From NCBI GenBank assembly GCA_021789935.1, contig JAJYIR010000014.1, positions 1 through 38,339 on the forward strand: DNA of 38,339 bases. The letters are read 5' to 3'. The notes under the pieces are model-generated. The model was given only the letters and a program-made list of their open reading frames with translations, was not told where the DNA came from and did not search any database. Position 1 is the first letter of the stretch. Each line of letters starts with the position of its first letter. Made by a program: the position numbers and the translations under genes. Source of the stretch: Nitrospirota bacterium. Lineage in GTDB: Bacteria; Nitrospirota; Thermodesulfovibrionia; Thermodesulfovibrionales; JdFR-88. Shown here piece by piece: positions 21,563-29,053 of the stretch.

Positions 21563-24015
21563 TGGGAAACAACCACCCCCCGGGGGAAAAGCCCCGGGAA
21601 TGCATCTCTTCCCTTCCGGAGCGGCCCGGGGAAAAAACAAGAGCAAAAAAAACAAAAGCTGAAGAAAATAACAGGGATTATGCCTGCCTGAAGGATGAAC
21701 TGGCCAGGAACCTGGGGTTCAACTTCTTCGAGGAAGCGGAGATAGAGGCGCTGCTTGGCGAGATAGAGGCTTTCGGGGAGATGTCCCGCAAGGTGGCGGC
21801 GCTTTGCCTGCAGCTTTCAAACACGAGCTCCAACCTGGTTGAAAGGACGCTTGGGCACATCAGGCGCGCACGGGCGTCGCTGCCGGAGGAGGAGCTTGGG
21901 GCCTGGCTGACCAGGGCATTTGACCTGCTGGACTCTTCAGGGCTCCAGCAGGCGGTAAGTTTTATCTCAAAAAGCGATGAAGCCGATCTGGAACGCTTTA
22001 AAAACAAAAACCCCGGGGCAGTGAAGCTGGAGAGCATCTCAGCCAGGCTTGAGCTGTATCTGAAGGGCATTTCCGGCATGGACTTCCGCATCCGGGCCTC
22101 CGGCCAAATAATAGAAAACCCTTGCTATACGGATTCCTCCGCGATATACCTGCCCGAAAGGCTGGATGTGTTTTGCGGCGCCAGAGAGAACCTTTTACTG
22201 TACAGGCTCATGGCGGCGCACAAATGGGCGCAGGCGGCGGAAGGCACGCTGGCCCCGGCATTTGAAAGCCCTTCGCCCACTGAAGGCCAGCCACCCGCAA
22301 TGGACGCGGCAAAAGAGGCCTCAGACCCTCTTGAGCGCTTTTTTTCGGCCTTCGCGGACAGGGATTTTGCCCTGGACCTCTATAATATCCTTGAATCCAT
22401 AAGGCTGGATTCCTTTTTGAAAAAGGAGGCCCCGGGGCTCTTTGAAAAGGCAAAAAGCCTGAGGCTTCAGCTTCTGGAGGGCAGGTCTGTACCGGACGGA
22501 TTGCCGCAAAAAGAAAAAGATGCCTTTATCGAGGGGCTTTTTGAGCTTTATCTTGCGGGCGGTGCAGAAAAGGCGCCTTATAAGGTCTCCACGGACGGAG
22601 AGCTTTCGCAGAAAGAGATTTGGCGTAAGGCCCGCGGCCATAAATGCGCCGGGGAGTCCGCTCTGGCTCTTTTTGATCTCTGCCGGATGGCGGAGCGGGT
22701 TTTCCCCCACGAAAGATATACACCGGCGAACCTGCTTTTCATAGGCCGGATAAGGCCAGATGAGGTGGCCCGGGAGGCATTCGAAAAACAGCTTGCCCTG
22801 CAAAGGAAGTTCGAAGGGACCGTAACAAAGATAATTGAGATGCCGGACATGTTCCCGCAGCCAAGGGGAACGGGCAAAAAGACACGCGCGCCGTTCCGCC
22901 CGGCCAAGCCGGGGAAGACATATCTGCTTATAAGGGGCAAGCTCCTGGAACTTGAAGACGACCTCCTGGAGAAGGCCCTGAAGAATGCATTGCCCGGCGG
23001 CGGCCCTGTGCCGGGAGGGGTTTTGATTGACGGGGCCGCGGCCGGCGGCAGGCACGTCTACAGGCTCTCGGATTTTCCCTTTGAGGATGAGGGGGACAAG
23101 ACATATGATGAGGCCTCCGGGCAAACAGGGGGGAAAACAAAAAAGACCTTCAAATACGATGAATGGGACTACCGGCGCGGCGGGTACAGGAAAGGATGGT
23201 GCACTCTTTATGAGCAGGACGTCCATGCGGGGCACGGGCCGTTCGTGGAGCAGACGCTCAAGAGATACGGAGGATATGTAACCGCGCTCAGGAACAAATT
23301 TGAGTTGCTCAGGAGTGAGCCAAGATTGCTGCGCCGCCAGATGGATGGCGACGACATAGATATGGATGCCATGGTGGAGGCGCTGGCCGACATGAAAGCA
23401 GGCCTCTTTCCGTCCGGGGAGGACCTCTTTGTCCGGTACGAGAGGAAGGAGCGGAACATCGCAGCGCTTTTTCTACTGGACATGAGCGGCTCGACAAAGG
23501 GATGGGTAAACCAGGCCGAAAAAGAGTCCGTGGTACTCATGTGCGAGGCCCTTCAGGCCCTTGGAGACAGATACGCCATCTATGGATTTTCGGGCATGAC
23601 AAGGGGCAGGTGCGATTTCTACAGGATAAAGAGCTTCGATGAGGTTTTTGGCACTGCGGTAAAAAAGAGGATAGCCGGCATAGAACCGAAGGACTACACG
23701 AGGATGGGCCCCGCCATAAGACATGCCAATTCAATATTGGCGAAGACCGGCGCAAAGACAAGACTGCTCATCGTGCTTAGCGACGGCAAGCCGGAGGACT
23801 ATGATGCCTATAAGGGGGATTACGGCGTAGAGGACACCAGGAAGGCCCTGATAGAGGCCAGGGAGCGGGGACTTCACCCGTTTTGCATCACGATAGACAA
23901 GGAGGCGCGTTCATACCTGCCCCATATGTATGGGGCCGCAAATTACATTCTGATAGACCGCGTTAGGAAATTACCCGGCCGGATACCGGAGATATACAGG
24001 AGGCTTACCGCTTGA
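21562..24015 (+). CDS. cbbO: CbbO/NorD-type von Willebrand factor A protein
   Basis: 817 residues, partner of the preceding AAA+ ATPase. The long N-terminal part is mostly helical, with a poorly conserved, Lys-rich start (~1-36). The C-terminal VWA domain has the MIDAS motif DMSGS (D640-S644), the YTRMGPAIRHAN Thr and the VLSDGKPEDYD Asp. The preceding FKYDEWDYRRGGYRKGWC is a typical CbbO/NorD element. In the CbbQO Rubisco activase one CbbO binds a CbbQ hexamer and recruits the client via MIDAS. The start overlaps the cbbQ stop by one base. Several A-rich coding tracts give EKTRAKKTK- and GGKTKKT-like loops. Confidence 0.9.
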   Translation: MGNNHPPGEKPRECISSLPERPGEKTRAKKTKAEENNRDYACLKDELARNLGFNFFEEAEIEALLGEIEAFGEMSRKVAALCLQLSNTSSNLVERTLGHIRRARASLPEEELGAWLTRAFDLLDSSGLQQAVSFISKSDEADLERFKNKNPGAVKLESISARLELYLKGISGMDFRIRASGQIIENPCYTDSSAIYLPERLDVFCGARENLLLYRLMAAHKWAQAAEGTLAPAFESPSPTEGQPPAMDAAKEASDPLERFFSAFADRDFALDLYNILESIRLDSFLKKEAPGLFEKAKSLRLQLLEGRSVPDGLPQKEKDAFIEGLFELYLAGGAEKAPYKVSTDGELSQKEIWRKARGHKCAGESALALFDLCRMAERVFPHERYTPANLLFIGRIRPDEVAREAFEKQLALQRKFEGTVTKIIEMPDMFPQPRGTGKKTRAPFRPAKPGKTYLLIRGKLLELEDDLLEKALKNALPGGGPVPGGVLIDGAAAGGRHVYRLSDFPFEDEGDKTYDEASGQTGGKTKKTFKYDEWDYRRGGYRKGWCTLYEQDVHAGHGPFVEQTLKRYGGYVTALRNKFELLRSEPRLLRRQMDGDDIDMDAMVEALADMKAGLFPSGEDLFVRYERKERNIAALFLLDMSGSTKGWVNQAEKESVVLMCEALQALGDRYAIYGFSGMTRGRCDFYRIKSFDEVFGTAVKKRIAGIEPKDYTRMGPAIRHANSILAKTGAKTRLLIVLSDGKPEDYDAYKGDYGVEDTRKALIEARERGLHPFCITIDKEARSYLPHMYGAANYILIDRVRKLPGRIPEIYRRLTA

Positions 24016-24088
24016 CGGAACACATAAAGAGCAGCAAGACGAACGGCAAAAGCGTATTTTTTAGCAAAAATGAGAGGCGGTCCGCCTG

Positions 24089-25279
24089 ATGGAACGCATA
24101 ATTGTCGCCAAGGCAAAAAGGCTGCTTGCCGGCCACCAGTGGGTCTTTTCAAACGAGCTTGCCCAAAGCCCCGCGCGTTTTGCGCCGGGACAGCTCGTGG
24201 AGCTTTATGATAACAAGGACAATTTCCTCGGGACGGGGTATGTAAACCCCCGGAGCCTTATCTCCGTCCGCGTTCTCACCAGGGAGCGCGGGGAGATAGA
24301 CGCGGAGTTTTTCAGGAAACGCATGCTTGCCGCAGCCGGTTTCCGCGAGAGGTTTTTTGTTAAAGGCGCCAACGCCTTCCGGCTCATCTTCAGCGAGTCC
24401 GACCGGCTGCCGGGCCTCATAGTGGACAAATACAACGATGTCCTGTCCGTACAGATGCTCACCGCCGGGATGGAAGCGATGAAGGAAACGGTCCTGGAGA
24501 GTCTGGACAGCCTTTTTTCTCCCAGGGCGATAGTCCTGAGAAATGACAGCCGCATGAGGACCCTTGAAGGACTGCCTCTCCACAAGGAGGTCGTAAAAGG
24601 GGAGCTTGAGCCGCTGCCTGTCATAGAAGAGGAAGGCGTAATGTTCGAGGTAGACCCCCTGGGGGGGCAAAAAACAGGTTTTTTCCTGGATCAGCGGGAA
24701 AACAGGGCCGCTTTGAGGGACCTTGTCCGGGGAGGCGAGGGGCTGGACCTCTTTTCCTACGCGGGGGGTTGGGGCGTTCACCTTGCATACGCGGGAGCAC
24801 ACAACGTCACCTGCGTGGACGAATCGGAAAAGGCGTTGTCCATGGCGCAAAGAAACGCGCAGCTTAACGGCCTTGCAGGGAAAATGGAATTCATGAAGAC
24901 CGATGTCTTCGATTTTTTAAAGGAGCGGGTAAAGGAGGGAGAGGGGAACAAAAACGAAAAATATGATTTCATAGTCCTGGACCCTCCCGCATTTGTAAAA
25001 AGCGGGAAAAAACTGAAAGAGGCCATCAAGGCCTATACGCTTTTAAACGGCATGTGCATGCGGCTTTTAAAACCGGGAGGCCTGCTGGCCACGTCATCCT
25101 GCTCCTGGCATCTGGGCCAGCAGGATTTTCTTGATATGCTGAGGGACGCCGCGCACAAGCAGGCCGCGGGCAGAAAGATAAACCTGCTGGAACTCCGCTT
25201 TCAGGGGAGGGACCATCCGGTGCTGCTTGCGATGCCGGAGACGGGATATCTAAAATGCGCCTTCCTGGTTGTCAGCTAA
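24089..25279 (+). CDS. RlmI-type class I SAM-dependent rRNA methyltransferase
   Basis: 396 residues. The N-terminal PUA domain (VFSNELAQSPARFAPGQLVELYDN) is followed by an EEHEE-like region and a Rossmann methyltransferase: QKTGFFLDQRENR, GEGLDLFSYAGGWGVHLAYAG (SAM), DESEKAL, YDFIVLDPPAFVKS (catalytic DPPAF) and SSCSWH. RlmI makes 5-methylcytosine (m5C1962 in E. coli 23S rRNA). A GNKNEKYD loop arises from an A-rich tract. A near-perfect hairpin (AGGCGG 24075-24080, CCGCCT 24082-24087) lies directly before the ATG and could mask initiation. It follows cbbO after 73 bp and may be its third cistron. Confidence 0.92.
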   Translation: MERIIVAKAKRLLAGHQWVFSNELAQSPARFAPGQLVELYDNKDNFLGTGYVNPRSLISVRVLTRERGEIDAEFFRKRMLAAAGFRERFFVKGANAFRLIFSESDRLPGLIVDKYNDVLSVQMLTAGMEAMKETVLESLDSLFSPRAIVLRNDSRMRTLEGLPLHKEVVKGELEPLPVIEEEGVMFEVDPLGGQKTGFFLDQRENRAALRDLVRGGEGLDLFSYAGGWGVHLAYAGAHNVTCVDESEKALSMAQRNAQLNGLAGKMEFMKTDVFDFLKERVKEGEGNKNEKYDFIVLDPPAFVKSGKKLKEAIKAYTLLNGMCMRLLKPGGLLATSSCSWHLGQQDFLDMLRDAAHKQAAGRKINLLELRFQGRDHPVLLAMPETGYLKCAFLVVS

Positions 25280-25303
25280 AGGGCATTCTTAAAAGAAGTC
25301 CCT

Positions 25304-25846
25304 TTACCTTCCGGGTTCAAACGCCCGGTTGCCATCCTGCCTGCCCCCGCTTTTGTTTATGGCGGGGCTGAGCTCTATCCATGCGCTCACGACCCCTTTT
25401 CCCTTAAGCCAGTAGCTTGTGTCAAGGATGTCGCTCATCCCGTAGACAAATGGCTGATAAAGGGGTCTTATCTCATAGCCTATTGTCTCGCCATCCGGCC
25501 CTGATATCCGGGACTGCCTGGTCCCGGCGAAATTCGGGTTTGTGCCGCTAAAAAAACGGACGGCAATTTTAAAGGCTTCGGCCGCGCCCACGTCCTTAAC
25601 AACCCTGTAGTCAAAAGATGGGGCATAAGGCACGATCTTGTATGGCCCACCTTCGATGCCCATTATCGCGACCGTATATAAGTCCTCCGAGTACCTGCCG
25701 CCGTAAAGGATAAGGTCATAGCGAAGGTTTTGCCTGATCCGGGCGTCAGGCTCCACCTTAAGCCTTGGCCCCATCACGCATGCCGCGCATACCAAAACCG
25801 GCAAGACAGAGGCAAGCAGACAGGCGCGGGGGAAGGAGCCCTTCAT
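25304..25846 (-). CDS. Lipoprotein, paralogue of the 27880-28368 gene
   Basis: 180 residues. The signal ends in VCAAC (lipidated Cys23). The mature part is not a family I can name, but it aligns along its length with the lipoprotein at 27880-28368: LRYDLILYGGRYSEDLY against GPYTFLIYTGVYEAQVG, GPYKIVPYAPSFDYRVVKDV against GAYRFQPYPPAYGWNIIRDV, and GYEIRPLYQPFVYG against GYQVSPPTQPPGYD. It is probably outer-membrane-associated. The ATG overlaps the PEBP stop (ATGA), so it is translated after the PEBP gene. Confidence 0.8.
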   Translation of the reverse strand: MKGSFPRACLLASVLPVLVCAACVMGPRLKVEPDARIRQNLRYDLILYGGRYSEDLYTVAIMGIEGGPYKIVPYAPSFDYRVVKDVGAAEAFKIAVRFFSGTNPNFAGTRQSRISGPDGETIGYEIRPLYQPFVYGMSDILDTSYWLKGKGVVSAWIELSPAINKSGGRQDGNRAFEPGR

Positions 25847-26433
25847 TTACGGAATAGCCCCATGATTTCGGAATGGGCCAGTATATGCCCTTTCATCGCG
25901 TCCTCAAGCTCCCTCTTCCCGCTTCCGGGGCCAAGTGAGAGTTTTGTGTCCAGCGCGTAGAGCTTGAAGTGATAATGGTGAGTGCCCGAGGGCGGACAAG
26001 GCCCGCCATATACGTTTTTCCCCCAGCTGTTCACACCCTGCACCGCGCCGTGAGGAACCGCGCCGGCCTCTATTTTTTCCGTTCCGGGTTGTATGTTCCA
26101 CATTACCCAGTGGACCCATGTGCCGGCCGGAGCGTCCGGGTCGTCTATTATGAGGGCAAGCGATTTGGCCTCTTCCGGCACGTTTTCCAAAACCAGCGGC
26201 GGGTTTGTGTCCCTGCCCTTGCAGCTGAACTCCCCGGGGATAAACCCGTTTGCCTCGAATGAGGGGCTTTTTATCTCCATTTTGGTCTTTTTATTTTTTA
26301 TGACAGTCTGTGCCATGTTGGATGCCTCCATTATATGTGCTGCTATGCTTTTTACAGCGGAGGCGGACACGAGGACCAGGAATAGGAGGAATGTGGCCAA
26401 AGTCCGCCCCCATGGTGTTTTTGCTTTTTCCAC
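25843..26433 (-). CDS. PEBP (YbhB/YbcL, Raf-kinase-inhibitor-like) protein, probably exported
   Basis: The PEBP fold is clear: IKSPSFEANGFIPGEFSCKG, LALIIDDPDAPAGTWVHWVMWN, YGGPCPPSGTHHYHFKLYAL and a C-terminal GHILAHSEIMGLF. These small proteins bind phosphate- or phosphoethanolamine-like anions; the bacterial role is unclear. The start is uncertain. The frame is open back to an ATG at 26586, but that would overlap the zinc-ribbon gene. The GTG at 26433 yields a good signal peptide (VEKAKTPWGRTLATFLLFLV); the ATG at 26331 would give a cytosolic form. A TTG at 26523 with AAGGAG upstream is also possible. The 3' end overlaps the lipoprotein start by 4 nt. Confidence 0.8.
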   Translation of the reverse strand: MEKAKTPWGRTLATFLLFLVLVSASAVKSIAAHIMEASNMAQTVIKNKKTKMEIKSPSFEANGFIPGEFSCKGRDTNPPLVLENVPEEAKSLALIIDDPDAPAGTWVHWVMWNIQPGTEKIEAGAVPHGAVQGVNSWGKNVYGGPCPPSGTHHYHFKLYALDTKLSLGPGSGKRELEDAMKGHILAHSEIMGLFRK

Positions 26434-26506
26434 TTTTACTGCAGGAGGGCCGCCGGACGGCGGTAAAGACGCGCCTGCCGTCTTGCCCCTGGTTTTCAGG
26501 GCTGTA

Positions 26507-26671
26507 TTATTTCTTCGCTCCAACGGGTTTTTTTTCTCCTTTTTTCTTGAACTCCGTGCCCTCGCATCCGCACTGTTTAAGGACATCGGTGTCTTTTGCG
26601 AGCGTCTGCTCGGCCCCGCACTCCGCGCACATATAGGTCCCCTTACCGGGTTTGCCGCCTTTTTTGAGCAT
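26507..26671 (-). CDS. Small zinc-ribbon protein
   Basis: 54 residues: MLKKGGKPGKGTYMCAECGA, a C-x2-C knuckle (YMCAEC), then QTLAKDTDVLKQCGCEGTEF with a second Cys pair (C-x-C) and a Lys-rich tail. It resembles the short zinc-ribbon proteins common in anaerobes (GTYxCxxCGxExTLxxD...CxxCxxxEF). The role is unknown; it may bind nucleic acid or act as a small metal-binding accessory. AAGGAGG lies 6 nt upstream of the ATG at 26671; the ATG at 26674 is too close to it. It heads the PEBP/lipoprotein unit. Confidence 0.8.
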   Translation of the reverse strand: MLKKGGKPGKGTYMCAECGAEQTLAKDTDVLKQCGCEGTEFKKKGEKKPVGAKK

Positions 26672-26749
26672 CATGGACCTCCTTTGCAACAAATTACGGG
26701 GAAAGTTTTTTGTTTTTCCCCAGAATGGGCGTGAATGAGATTTTTATCC

Positions 26750-26775
26750 CCCTTTGCGGCCCAAAGGGTTTTTTT
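26750..26775 (+). terminator. Intrinsic terminator, plus orientation, without an obvious gene
   Basis: CCCTTT (26750-26755), 7-nt loop, AAAGGG (26763-26768), then seven T (26769-26775) and further T runs. It works only on the plus strand, while both neighbouring genes (zinc ribbon and DedA) are on the minus strand. A second hairpin, AACCAGG (26808-26814) with CCTGGTT (26819-26825), lies further right. Confidence 0.6.
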
Positions 26776-26891
26776 GTTTTTTTATTTGTTTTTGTTTTGG
26801 TTGCGATAACCAGGCCCTCCTGGTTGAGATTCTATCAGTCTTTCGGGAAATTGCCAGCGGCGGTTTTCGGGCCTGCCGCAGCGCCTGAAAA

Positions 26892-27509
26892 TCAACCCGG
26901 CGTTCGTCCGCGCTTTATGTATTTATAGAAGAAAAAGAAAAAGATGGAGACGACGACAAGCGCCACGGCCGCGTCTCCGATCCTGTATATGTTTTTTGAA
27001 AGCGCATTTATGCTGCTGCCTCCCGCATACCCGATGCTTACCATGATGGACATTGTAAGGAGCGCGGAGGCCATATCGGCGGCGATGAATTTCAGGGAGG
27101 GCATCTTCAGGGTGCCGCAGGCCAGGAAAATCTGCGCGCGGAGGCCCACAAGCTGCCTGCCCACGAGCAGGAAAAAAATCCCCCACCTGGAGAACTTCTG
27201 CTCCAGTTTCAAGAGGCGCTCCTGGGAGAGTATCTTGCTGAACCTCTTTGCGCCAGTCACCTTCGTGCCGTACTTTTTCCCTATGTGGAAGAGGAAAAAA
27301 TCCATGGAGAGAAGGCCTGCGTACGATGCGATGAGCCCGGGCAACGGCCTGACTATTCCAGTGGCTATGAAAATGCCGCACAGGATAAGGGTGGCATCCT
27401 CCGGGAACGGCAGGCCGAGCCCTCCAAGCACAAGGAGGACAAAAAGCCCGACGGCCGGAAAATGGGCCATTATATACGGAATCGGGTTTAAACTTGCCAG
27501 CAAAGCCAT
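26892..27509 (-). CDS. DedA-family membrane protein
   Basis: 205 residues from the ATG at 27509 (a TTG three codons upstream is possible). Hydrophobic helices flank the DedA motifs: GGLGLPFPEDATLILCGIF near the N-terminus, FLFHIGKKYG, and GRQLVGLRAQIFLACGTLKM, the amphipathic re-entrant part with conserved Arg. Members act in lipid (undecaprenyl phosphate or phospholipid) flipping and proton-motive-force homeostasis. The last helix (VVVSIFFFFFYKYIKRGR) is followed by a basic tail. No SD is visible. It is alone between two gaps, in an envelope-related minus-strand cluster. Confidence 0.88.
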   Translation of the reverse strand: MALLASLNPIPYIMAHFPAVGLFVLLVLGGLGLPFPEDATLILCGIFIATGIVRPLPGLIASYAGLLSMDFFLFHIGKKYGTKVTGAKRFSKILSQERLLKLEQKFSRWGIFFLLVGRQLVGLRAQIFLACGTLKMPSLKFIAADMASALLTMSIMVSIGYAGGSSINALSKNIYRIGDAAVALVVVSIFFFFFYKYIKRGRTPG

Positions 27510-27552
27510 AAGTGTCAATTAAGATAGCACAGGCGCCAGGCTGCAGGAAACC

Positions 27553-27592
27553 CAAAAAACAAAAAACGTAAACAGGCGTTTTTTTCTGCCTG
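27553..27592 (-). terminator. Possible terminator after the DUF3096 gene
   Basis: On the minus strand CAGGC (27592-27588), a 10-nt A-rich loop, GCCTG (27577-27573), then TTTACG and two T6 runs. The stem is short, so support is moderate. Confidence 0.4.
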
Positions 27593-27606
27593 CCGTAAAA
27601 TAAAAA

Positions 27607-27741
27607 CTAGTAACGGTGAAAGAGCCCCAGTATGCCTATGATAATCAGGTAAACGGCAACCAGATAATTTAGGAGCCTGGGCCTAAGGAGTATCAATATC
27701 CCTATTACGAGCGCCAAAATGGCATTAAACTGAATGTACAT
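27607..27741 (-). CDS. DUF3096 membrane mini-protein
   Basis: 44 residues: MYIQFNAILALVIGILILLR, then PRLLNYLVAVYLIIIGILGL and FHRY. Two short hydrophobic helices are joined by an RPRLLNY turn, the DUF3096 pattern; function unknown, often near stress or envelope genes. AAGGAGG lies 6 nt before the ATG at 27741 and sets the start; the longer frame upstream is not needed. A possible terminator follows. Confidence 0.85.
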   Translation of the reverse strand: MYIQFNAILALVIGILILLRPRLLNYLVAVYLIIIGILGLFHRY

Positions 27742-27879
27742 ATATGGCCCTCCTTCAAAACGGCTTTTTTGATTTTCCATTTTTAATTTTTGGTTCCGGC
27801 CTTTACATCTAGAGTCTATCAGCATGCCATTCCGTGTCCATTTGTTTTTGCAGGCAGCCCCGGAGCAAATAACAAGCGA

Positions 27880-28368
27880 TCAATAGCCGTGATATACGGG
27901 GGTGGGGAGTATCTGGATGCTGACCGCCTTTTCTTTGGTCAGGAAATAGCTTATCTCGTAATAACTGGAGATATCATAGCCGGGAGGCTGCGTTGGCGGG
28001 CTTACCTGGTAACCCAGCGCCCTGCCCCCGTGCATGATGGCCTGCACCCGCAGGGTGCGGATATCCCTTACCCCCAGGGTCCGGCCAGCCTCGCTCATTG
28101 CCTTGTCCCCGGGAACGTCCCTGATGATATTCCATCCATAGGCAGGCGGATAAGGCTGGAACCTGTAGGCGCCCCGCTGCGGATACATGATGATAACGCT
28201 GCCCACCTGCGCTTCGTAAACGCCCGTATAGATCAGAAAAGTATATGGGCCGCTCAGGGGCGCGTCATAGGAGGAATATTTTGTGAATATCTGCCCCGGC
28301 ACGCAGGAAGAAAACAGAAGTAGAAACAGGCAGGCGGCAGATAAGAAAAACAGCAAAAACTTTCTCAT
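27880..28368 (-). CDS. Lipoprotein, paralogue of the 25304-25846 gene
   Basis: 162 residues with a lipoprotein signal MRKFLLFFLSAACLFLLLFS and lipidated Cys22 in LLFSSC. The mature domain (FLIYTGVYEAQVGSVIIMYP, GAYRFQPYPPAYGWNIIRDV, GYQVSPPTQPPGYDISSYYE) is the same fold as the lipoprotein 2 kb downstream. No name recognised. The ATG lacks an SD. The upstream hypothetical gene ends 114 nt away. Confidence 0.8.
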   Translation of the reverse strand: MRKFLLFFLSAACLFLLLFSSCVPGQIFTKYSSYDAPLSGPYTFLIYTGVYEAQVGSVIIMYPQRGAYRFQPYPPAYGWNIIRDVPGDKAMSEAGRTLGVRDIRTLRVQAIMHGGRALGYQVSPPTQPPGYDISSYYEISYFLTKEKAVSIQILPTPVYHGY

Positions 28369-28482
28369 AACTGAATGCTATCATTTTTCCGTGAAAAGGA
28401 AACTTATGGCTGGACGCCATCACCGCCCGGGCCCGGCGGCGCGGACTTTTTTGCCGCTTTCAAGCCGGGGAGATGCGCCCGT

Positions 28483-28938
28483 TCAGGGCTTCTGCGTCCC
28501 GTCGCTTTTTATCTTCCCGGCCCCGCAGTCGCGGCAGACGGACCCGCAGATCCCGCCGGCCTTTGCAGGGGTGCAGAACCTGTATTTGAAAAAGGACTTC
28601 TCCCTGTAATCGTAAATGACCACCAGGTTGCCGCTTGCCTTGCCCATGAACAGGGAGCAATCCGATGCCGAGTAGCCCCTGAAGGTGTTGCCGCTGATGT
28701 TCAGATATATCTCCCCTGATCTGGAGTTGTAGAGGGCGTATCTGACTCCAAGCTCGTCAAACGGAACAGGCTTTTTAAGAGGCGGCCTCACCTCCAGAAG
28801 GGAGATGTTGTTTTTATCCATCAACTCCGCCGCGTCCAGGTGCCTGCCCTCAAGGCATTCATACATGGCCGCAGTGTCTTTATCTAATATCAACCTGCCA
28901 GCAAGATAGGAGATGCATGCCCGGTACTCGGATTTCAT
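28483..28938 (-). CDS. Hypothetical protein with a Cys-rich C-terminus
   Basis: 151 residues, cytosolic by composition, starting MKSEYRACISYLAGRLILDK. No family recognised. Residues ~75-120 look like beta strands (YALYNSRSGEIYLNISG, LVVIYDYREKSFFKYRF), and the tail carries four Cys (FCTPAKAGGICGSVCRDCGA), enough for a metal site. GGAGGT 5 nt before the ATG strongly supports the start. It is 115 bp downstream of nrdJ on the same strand. Confidence 0.75.
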   Translation of the reverse strand: MKSEYRACISYLAGRLILDKDTAAMYECLEGRHLDAAELMDKNNISLLEVRPPLKKPVPFDELGVRYALYNSRSGEIYLNISGNTFRGYSASDCSLFMGKASGNLVVIYDYREKSFFKYRFCTPAKAGGICGSVCRDCGAGKIKSDGTQKP

Positions 28939-29053
28939 CTTACCTCCGTGTTAAGAAACTTTTTTTTATTTTATTTTCTTTTCCGGAAAAGACCGCGCCC
29001 CTTTTTCCCATTTCCCGCGACCCTCGGTTTTTTTGTTTTTTGTTTTTTGCTTT

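Noticed and set aside
25307-25330. GGGTTCAAA sequence resembling a tRNA T-arm
   Set aside because: It lies in the C-terminal codons of the lipoprotein gene and no acceptor, D or anticodon arms can be formed around it.
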